Assembly (NCBI GenBank): GCA_037349315.1
Contig: JBAIAC010000057.1
Span: 11,873,501 to 11,937,500, forward strand
DNA length: 64,000 bases
Origin: Chelydra serpentina
Taxonomy: Eukaryota; Chordata; Testudines; Chelydridae
Direction: 5' to 3'
Position numbers and translations under genes: made by a program. This document shows, one piece after another, positions 56,576-64,000 of this stretch (positions within the stretch are counted from its first letter, which is position 1; each line of letters opens with the position of its first letter). Under the pieces are notes generated by a model. The model saw only the letters and a list, made by a program, of their open reading frames with translations, made no database searches and had not been told where the DNA came from.

Positions 56576-57439
56576 CAGCCACCTTCCCTCAACCCTGCTC
56601 TGAACCTGCCTGATGTTTCTGCACCCACCTCGGCACTCCCAGCTGTTTGTTCTTTAACTGTAATTGCTCCAGCTGTTTTTACCATGCCGTGATGGCTCCA
56701 GCTGTTTTCGTATTGTGCTGTAATACAGTAGCTCCAGCTGTTTCCTTGCTGTACTGTAATCACTCCAGCTGCTTTTCACCAGACATGGATTAACCAGGCT
56801 TTTTTCCCCTTCCCCCTCGAGTGAAACCTGATACAGTAGACAGTCTCTCCCTTGCAAGGGATCAATACATCTCTGTATGAGTGTGGATCTGTTGTAAATT
56901 GTACATGTGTATTTGTTTCCGTTTCATATCTGTCCGATTTATCTAAATTAGCGAACGATTGTGCGTGAAACTCAGTTCCCGGGTTTGAAGCTAATATCTG
57001 GCACAAACACATTCAGATTTTTGGTGGCTTTGTTATGCTTTTTCATGTTAAAATCTTAGCAGACAAAGGGTCGGAAAGTGTCTGTGTAAAAACAGCCTCT
57101 TCTTAGTCAGCAAATCTGTCCCCTGCGTGTATACCCAAGTTAGATCTGTGTACGTTAGTGGCTAAGATAAGTCTCTGCTGCTTTTTTTTCGTGGGAGCCC
57201 TGCAGAGCCAGCCCAGGCCTGGGTGAGCGAGCCGGATTCTGTTCCAGTGGATGCATCATCGTCAGACTTGTTAAGTACGTTCCAATTGCAGAGTCACGCT
57301 GAAGGCGATGGGCCAGCTTCCTTCCTGCTGGGGGAATGTTTTTCAGCTGAGTTACACAGGAGTCACTGAGAGCAGAATTTGGCCCGTCAGAAGTGCTGTT
57401 GCTAGCGATGTTGCATGGGAAGTAAAAACCCGGCGTGGC

Positions 57440-57614
57440 TCGTAGAGAGGCAGCATGATGCAGTGGTAGGGCACCGGATTGGGGCTGTATTCCTGTCTCT
57501 ACCACAGGCCTGCCCCTGTGAGCTTGAGCAAATCACATCATCTCTCTGTGTTTCTATTTCCTCTTGTCTCTTTAGACTGCAAACACTTTGGATCAGGGAT
57601 TGTCTTGTACTCTG
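57440..57614 (+). mobile_element. MIR-like SINE, part 1 of a split copy
   Basis: The sense head GGCAGCATGATGCAGTGGTA is followed by core GTGAGCTTGAGCAAATCACA and GACTGCAAACACTTTGGATC. It breaks at the DNA element 57615-57860 and resumes after it. Confidence 0.7.
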
Positions 57615-57860
57615 GATACGTCTACACTGCAAAAACACGTCTTCCTGATTCAGATGATCTAACCCATGTTAAAGAGCAGTGCAGACACGGAAACCCGGCT
57701 TTTGACTTGGGTTAACAGCTGGAGTTAAAGCCTGTAGGGGAGCCTGGAATAGAACTTGACCCACTAACTTGAGTTGAAAGCCGTGTCTTCACTGCTATTT
57801 TAACTGAAGTTAGCTTACCCTAGTTAAGAACACACCCTTTCCTGCAGTGTAGACGTAGGC
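57615..57860. mobile_element. Short inverted-repeat DNA element splitting a MIR-like SINE
   Basis: The left end is TACGTCTACACTGCAAAAAC and the right end CCTGCAGTGTAGACGTAGGC. The TACGTCTACACTGCA end is inverted almost perfectly. MIR-like sequence stops before it and resumes after it. Confidence 0.72.
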
Positions 57861-57945
57861 TAAGTGTCTGTATGGGGCCTAGCATGATGGAGTTTATTAG
57901 GGTTTCTCGTCAGTACCCTAATGCAAATAATAAGTAATAATAGTA
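57861..57945 (+). mobile_element. MIR-like SINE, part 2 of a split copy
   Basis: TAAGTGTCTGTATGGGGCCT, then AATGCAAATAATAAGTAATA: the 3' end expected after the segment ending at 57614. Confidence 0.65.
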
Positions 57946-58849
57946 ATGGTCACGTAAACTGGGCACACCTGATCTGGAAAGACTGAGATACCATAATCAC
58001 GGAGCCCCAGAACGCATTTCACGGAGTCGCTTTCTCAAGCAAGCACCATGTTGTCGATTTTTAAAAATAGTAACTGGAAAGAGTTGGTTTAATTTCTCTC
58101 CCTCCATGTCTGTCCCGCCCTCCAAGTCTGAGAGCGACCCAGGGCTCTTATTAAAAAATAGGCTGGAAATCTGTAACAAGCAAGCACCAGTGCAATTAAC
58201 GACAGCGGTGAAGGTTTGTGAATAATAGGACCCTTGATTGTGGGGGTTTTTTTTTGGCTTTTTGGACATGAAACAAACTTCATTTGCATATCCCTATTTG
58301 TGTATCATCGCACAAGCCTGGATGTTCCTAGATGAGCCATTGGAAAATAAATTGCCAGGTACAGAGTGGAAAAGAACAAAGAGGATTTTTTTTGTTGAGG
58401 TGGAAATGCCGTTGGGAAGGAGGCAGGAGGGTCGCTGTTCTGCTCCTCTGAGTCGTTCTATATACAAAACAGTTGCCTCCTCTTACCATGGCGGTCCGAA
58501 AGATGTCTGGAACCCCCTGCTCTTGAGGCACTGTGGGATGGCTGCCCAGAGTTTCCCAGATGGCACTGGTACGAACATGGTTATACAGCATAGGCCGGGT
58601 GGAGGTGCACACACGATGTTGGCTTGGATAAGCTCCTCTATGAACACAGGTCAGCTGTGTTTCTTGTGACCCATCCAGAGTGCTGTGACCTGGTTGCAAC
58701 AACACAATTGTATATGGAGTATGGACGTTGCCTGGGCATTGAGTTTGGCCCATCTAGATGCTCTGGAATCCAGGATCTCCCTGTTTTCATTCCATGGAAC
58801 ATCAGTATTTTCTATCCCGTCCAAAGGGAGTGGGTCCCATCCAGCAGGA

Positions 58850-59130
58850 GGGAGAGCTGGGCTTCTGGCTGAGTGACCCAGTCCGCCGAGGGAGATCCGC
58901 AGAGTTCCGAGTCGTTCACCGTACGTGAGTCTTTCAGATGAGACCTTAAAAAAACAAAACCAAACCAGGGTCCCATCTGCTCTGCAATGACAGTAAACAT
59001 CCCAGGGCATTTTAGTAACAGTAGCTGCTGTGTTGTGTCGTCCTTTCTCCTCTTCCCACTCGTGTGCATTGTATGGTGTTTCACTTGGGTTTTGCCTTCT
59101 ATGCCAGAGGTAGCCGCATTGCAGTGGTGA
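58850..59130 (+). mobile_element. Possible L2-type LINE 3' end
   Basis: TCTTTCAGATGAGACCTTAA, GTCCCATCTGCTCTGCAATG, then CATCCCAGGGCATTTTAGTA resemble the L2-type tail with its GATGAGAC / TTAAA landmark followed by CCCAGGGCA. It is diverged; assignment is from memory. Confidence 0.4.
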
Positions 59131-60254
59131 TCTGTGGTAATGACTGGCACTGGGATCCTTACAGAGGGAGAATAATGCACTGGCAAAGTATTTGTTGCCT
59201 CTCCTGTTGACTGGCCTGGTAGAAGATAACAGCCGACTAATGTTGCCAGCTAACGGAGCTACCCCACGTGGTCTGTGCGTCGGTGCTGAAGGTCCCCAGC
59301 TCAGACCCTGCCGACAGCCCGTGTAGAAGGACTCAGCTGGGTAGTTTGGATTCATGCCTGAACTTGGGACTGTTTGCACCTTGGGTGTTGGGTCAGGCTC
59401 TCGTCTCAGATACAAAGCGAAAGTGAAATGTCCCCCCGCCTCTGCAATGGTGCAGATTGAGGGGGCAGCTTCGAGTCAGTTATCTGACTGGAACTGCATT
59501 TGCCCATCTCTCTCTGTGGCTTGTATTCCTGCGTGGGCTCCGGGTTGGCAGATAAGGCACCCGCAGCTGTCATGCTCCAGCCCATCAAAGGGAAAGGAAA
59601 GATTCCCTTTCGAGATGCCTCTTGGGAGCGAGAAAATCGCCCCCTTTCTACTGCACACACACAACCTCTGACACTTGCCCACCCCTGCTGCTGCCTGTTT
59701 CAGCCTGAAACCGGCTGCAAGTTGCAGCAAAGTTTGCAAAGTCTTTTTTGTATGAGACACAGGTGGTTCAAGCCACCCCCGTGCCCTCTTCACACAGAGA
59801 TCAATGGCACAGAAAAAGAGGTCGTGCCGCTCTCCTTCGTCCCCCCAAAGGCTGTTCTAGGACGGCATGTGATGAAACACGTCCGTTGCGAAACAGCAGG
59901 CCAGAGCGCCAAGGGGCAGAGCTTATCTCAAGGTGGGAGGGAGATTTCCAGAGGCCGAGGATCTGCATCAGTGCCACTCACACCTGCTGGCACAGGGACC
60001 TGAACCTGCAAGTCAGGCACGAGCACTTTCAACTCCAGTCCCCCGCCTCCCCCGCCTCTGTTCTGTGTGTGCAGGGGGGGCCAACAAGAGGGAGCAGATG
60101 GTCCATTGATCGTCAGCTCGTTCATTAAGCGCCGGCGGGCAGCCACAAGGTGATGCGTGTGAATTCGCTGCCATCGGTTGGCTGGAGATGCTGGACCATG
60201 TCTACACAAAGGTCTCAGCATAGACCGGGGTGTCTTGAGTGGAGTCCTTGGAAT

Positions 60255-60690
60255 GAGATTTGATCCCCTCCCCCAAACACGCGTGCACACGTGCACACAC
60301 ACGCGCACACACACATATTTGTACACTCTTATGCACACACGTGCATGTGCATGCACACACATTCACACACGGACATTAAGACGTGCATGTGCAGACACCC
60401 ACCTATTTACACACGCATACACCCCCCATACAATCACACACATACGTGTGTAAACATCTGTATGCACATCCACACATGCGTGCACATATGTGTGAATGCA
60501 CACCGCCCACATTCACATAGACGTGTACTCATACATGTATTCACATGCACATCCACCCTCATAAATTCACGTGCACACATCTGTATGTGCATGCACACAC
60601 ACACGTGTGTGCATGCACATCCCCCCCATGCTCACACATACGTGTGCACATGCACTCGTGTACACGCCCTCACGAACACACATGCGACCC
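60255..60690. repeat. Degenerate CA / ACGTGCA-rich tract (about 435 bp)
   Basis: It is almost continuous alternating purine-pyrimidine sequence: GCACACGTGCACACACACGC, CACGTGCATGTGCATGCACA, CACACACACACGTGTGTGC. Several self-complementary ACACGTGT and TGCATGCA units occur. The open frame of His/Thr repeats here is a by-product. Confidence 0.95.
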
Positions 60691-62279
60691 CACATCCCTC
60701 GAGCGATCACGAGTCAAAGCGCTTGGAGCATTTTCTTCTCGAGAAGCGTAAAATAGTTTAGTAATTAGCGACACGCCACTTAAGAGAGCCAATCATTTTG
60801 TACTTCAGAACAGGCAGGCGTGAGTGTGTGTGTATGTTGCTTTATTTAAAGTGTTTAGAGAGGGAGGAAAAAAGGCTCTTGAAAGGATTCAGTTTTGGCA
60901 CAACAAAAGCATAACTCCTCCTCCATTCCCGTGGAGTGAAAGCCTCTTAAAGATACAATCGATAGAAGAATAAAACTCCTGCGGACCTTCCCCGCTACAC
61001 ACACACGCTTTCAGCAGTCTCTACGCACGGAGGCGCTGCGCCCGTTACTCAGGAACTCGCCAGAGTTCACCGAAGCTGCTGTGTTGCGATGTTTATATGG
61101 ATGTCAGCAGTGGTAATAGCTACGCATTACTGAGTCGGCGCCGCTCAGCAGCGCAGCCGGGTTGGATCGAATGCCTCTTGCCTCTTGAGACTTGAGTTCC
61201 AATTCAGACACAGGCCACATGCGAAATGAGCCTTTTTTCCCCTCCGCTGGGTGTTTGATTTACCTGCCTTGGAAAATCACTGCACCGATTCAGCAGTGTC
61301 TGTGCAAATGTAAACCCCCGGATCGGCACAGCTGACGGGGTGACGGGTCAGGACAGAAGGGCCTCGGCAGAGGTAGTGTGCGTGCGGGCGGGCTCTGGAC
61401 TGGAATAGCTGGAGGGGCATCAGCAAAGCTGTGTGAGCAGGCTCCGGGCTGGGATGGCAGGATGAGGCGGAGGGACATTACCCGAGCTGCAGGGAGCTGG
61501 GCATGATGTGTCAGGGGGTACTGCCAGTCTGGGGGGAGTTGCACTGATGGGGTTGGGTGTGGATGTGTGAGCCAGCGCTGTCGGCATTTCACCGTTGGCA
61601 GCAAGATTGCAAAGAAATAATAAAGAAAAGGGTCCCTCTCAACGGACTCCAGAAACAAGGCTTCTCACAGCAGCCTCTTGACCGATGATGTGGCTGCCTG
61701 GTGCCGGCTCTGACTCCTCTAAGCCATCCAAGGCGTGTGTCCCGGGGAGCTGAGGAAAGGACACCTCTGTCCCAGAGAACCCGTTACAGTGAGAGCAAAC
61801 CTGGGCCCGGAGGACCAGGCGCGGGAGGTGGATTTGGTGACGAGCACCACGGAGGCAGAGGTGGTTTTGACCAGGTGGGCTTGTGAGGAGGCTGAGACGG
61901 GGCGGTGGATTTGGGCCGGGAGAGATGGATGATGGGAGGGCGACCACAGACGAGCTCGGGGGGAGAGTCCCTGTAAGACGGTGTGAAATCCCAGCCCATG
62001 TGATTTATACTGCTTTTATTTTGTGTATCACGCTTTGTGTCGCAGATTGTGTAAAACTCGTTCCACTTGTATTGCCCCCTGAATTTTCCCTATTTTTTTA
62101 ACCTGTGTTTAGAAGAATCCCCTACATTTAAAAAACCCCTATTGCCGAAAATAAAACCCAAAGTTGAGTATCAGGGAGTCACCAGGGAGCCAGCTGTTAC
62201 ACACGCCTGTTCTCTCTGCACCTCTCACGCTGGGGGAGGGAGCATTCGGAACGGAGCTCAGGAGAACCTGCTGCCTTAC

Positions 62280-62540
62280 AGAACATAGGAACTGCCAGGT
62301 TGGGTCAGAGCCGTGGTCCATCCAGTCCAGTAGCCTGCCTGACAGTGGCCAGCACCTGATGTCTCAGAGGAAGGTGGAGTAGTAAGATGTGGGATAATTT
62401 GCTTCCCATGGAAGTCCCTATGAGTTAGCAATTAGTGATCCATTGAAGGGTGAATTTATGCATCCCTTCTACAATGTTTTGTTGGCATTAACTATTTCAA
62501 TCCTGGATGGTCTTGTTGTCCATAGAAGCATATTTAATGA
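62280..62540 (-). mobile_element. Antisense CR1-like fragment
   Basis: It opens with GAACATAGGAACTGCCAGGT, then CCATCCAGTCCAGTAGCCTG and GACAGTGGCCAGCACCTGAT. It is the same CR1-like family as 31428 and is degenerate toward its 5' part. Confidence 0.65.
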
Positions 62541-63487
62541 TATTGATGTCTCCTGGATGATCCAGCATTCAATAGGATGGTGAAAGAATGTTCCCTGTAG
62601 CGTTATGAAAGGTGTGCATTATTTGATTGGGTTTTTTTGTGCACACTCGTGGTCTGCCTGTGTGTCTGGTTATTGCTATTATTGATTATAACCGAGCCCC
62701 CAAAACTGTGCATTAATTGAAGTGTTATTTGTAGCAATCAGAATGATCAGTCTGCCCCCGTCCCCACTCCCCTATCTATCTACCCCAATACAAAGAATAC
62801 ATAATGTGTGTGTCTGCGTATATTCTGCACTCCTGTCTGTGGTATCAGAACAGCCCCTAGGGGGTGTTGTGAGACTTACTTGGTGACTGAAGCCCATTGA
62901 GATCTTCAGATGAGAGGTGCAATGGGAGAGTACAGCAGTGTATTCCGCAGTTCCAGGCTGCCGCGGGGGGTGGTTATGTCTCACAGCAGCAGGGGAATGT
63001 GCCCTGGAGCCTGTGCTCCTGTGTCCTTTGCGGTGAAAAGTCAGGTGCATTCGAAACACTTGTAATTAAATGGAGCATTTGCATAGTGCTGAGCACGGTT
63101 CCAATTTGCAGATGAATTCTGGGCATTTGTTTCCAAGAGAGAAAAAAAATATCTCTCTGCCCCAAAGGTTTCCCTAATGCTCCGTGAATTTAATAAGTGT
63201 CTTGTGTACACGTGTACGGCATGGCGCTGCTGATTCAATTAACTTGTAAATCAAGTGGAAATAGTGTATTTGCACGGCGGGAACAGCACGTAAGGCGATC
63301 CCTGTCCCATGGCTGTGGAATTAGGTCTGAGCAAAAACGCTGCGAGAAAATTGCCCGTGGATGTTTGTTCGAAGGAAGATCTGAATTCCCTTCACCTGCA
63401 GCCACCTCCCGGGGATCATCAAACGCATTCAATGGCTGAGATGTTCATGGACACGATCAATGTTCGTGAAAAAGCAATTTTGACTGT

Positions 63488-63622
63488 GGGCCGAAGATTC
63501 AGTGTGGTACTAAGCACGTGCCTAGCTTTTAAACACCCGAAGCGTCCTATTGACTTTCAGTGCAGTTACTCAGGAGCTTAAAGTTAGGCACATGTTCAAG
63601 CCCCGTTCTGAATCAGGGCCTG
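63488..63622. repeat. Unclassified dispersed repeat
   Basis: CTAAGCACGTGCCTAGCTTT, then GAGCTTAAAGTTAGGCACAT and GAATCAGGGCCTG. The pair GCACGTGCCTA / TTAGGCACATG gives partly inverted symmetry. The family is not named. Confidence 0.4.
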
Positions 63623-63771
63623 GTATTCATTGAGATCCCGACTCTGAGTCCGCTTTCTCCAATCAGGCAACAGAATCACTTCCATGTGACCTCCGTATCC
63701 AATGGGAATTTGCCAACACACCTTGATTATCGAGTACCCACACAACCAGAGAGCTGGGAAACAGCTATGGG

Positions 63772-63895
63772 TAGGGTGACCAGACAGCAAGTGTGAAAAA
63801 TTGGGACAGGGGGTGGCGGGTAATAGGAGCCTATATAAGAAAAAGCCCCAAATATTGGGACTGTCCCTATAAAATCGGGACATCTGGTCACCCTA
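63772..63895. mobile_element. TA-flanked inverted-repeat DNA element (124 bp)
   Basis: It starts TAGGGTGACCAGACAGC and ends CATCTGGTCACCCTA. TAGGGTGACCAGA is a perfect 13-nt inverted terminus, with TA at each edge. The interior contains CCTATATAAGAAAAAGCC and TGTCCCTATAAAATCGGGAC. It is near intact and related by its ends to the element at 35341. Confidence 0.8.
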
Positions 63896-64000
63896 GCTGT
63901 GGGTGAGAATCAGTTGGAGAGTGATAGCAAATCATGGATAGAGTTGAGGGAATCCTGATCCACTCCCAGACAGAAGAGGAGGAAATGCATTGAAACAAAT

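Larger units (their letters stand above)
49923..64000 (+). other. PTPRU: PTPRU intron after second FNIII repeat (at least 14.1 kb, 3' end outside)
   Basis: This starts at gtaagt. The next family exon should be about 110 nt and complete a codon beginning with G; I could not recognise it before the window ends, so the intron appears longer than 14 kb. Listed repeats apart, I see nothing nameable in about 49923-50530, 50783-52289, 52661-55630, 55920-56300, 56576-57440, 57946-58850, 59160-60250, 60710-62280 and 62541-63480. An (AACCT)-like short tandem occurs at 55195-55211. Confidence 0.85.

Noticed and set aside
58651..59415. 254-codon open frame on the - strand
   Set aside because: No recognisable domain; it covers a probable L2-like fragment and intron sequence and is likely to be chance.
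60291..60761. 156-codon His/Thr-rich open frame
   Set aside because: It is a product of the CA-rich tract.
49923..64000. Search for the next PTPRU exon (about 110 nt)
   Set aside because: I found no stretch with acceptor, donor and translation resembling the third FNIII repeat; it is probably beyond the window. A translated search would settle it.

Overview
This is vertebrate genomic DNA, most likely from a turtle (cryptodire). The lineage call rests on the mobile elements: tRNA-derived SINEs with CR1-type tails of the tortoise Pol III kind, many CR1 LINE 3' ends, a DIRS-type retroelement remnant and several short inverted-repeat DNA transposons. There is one recognisable gene, PTPRU (receptor-type protein tyrosine phosphatase U, type IIb family), on the + strand. 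The window starts inside a long 5' intron and ends inside another long intron, so only part of the extracellular region is present. No bacterial-type features, tRNA or rRNA genes, or CRISPR arrays were found.

Coding layout: six exons with canonical AG/GT borders sit at 26663-26934 (272 nt), 27846-27927 (82 nt), 29537-29652 (116 nt), 30405-30579 (175 nt), 33282-33575 (294 nt) and 49614-49922 (309 nt). Joined, they read through without a stop. They encode most of the MAM domain (exons 1 and 2 of this set), one Ig domain (3 and 4), the first fibronectin III repeat (5) and the second (6). Every domain boundary is a phase-1 intron, and the introns inside the MAM and Ig domains are phase 0. The signal peptide and first MAM residues must lie upstream. 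The remaining FNIII repeats, transmembrane segment and phosphatase domains must lie downstream.

Non-coding layout: 1-26662 is intron, rich in MIR-like SINEs, four tRNA-SINE copies, five CR1 copies of 0.4-1.3 kb and DNA transposons. These include a 163-bp hAT-like element inside a CR1 and a 578-bp hAT-like element with a GC-rich internal TTTAAA ladder. Exons 1-5 of the set are clustered within 7 kb with short introns. Intron 33576-49613 (16 kb) carries an inverted-repeat element with TA ends, a DIRS remnant next to a CR1, and an older CR1. The last intron (49923-64000 and beyond) holds dispersed duplications, MIRs, a 450-bp CA/ACGTG-rich tract and a short TA-flanked transposon.

No new biological system was found. 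The most unusual observations are the ladder-bearing hAT-like element, a mosaic repeat made of two segments that occur separately nearby, a CT microsatellite forming the polypyrimidine tract of the second FNIII exon, and near-identical CR1 tails 29 kb apart that flank five exons. All family names come from sequence recognition without a database search.
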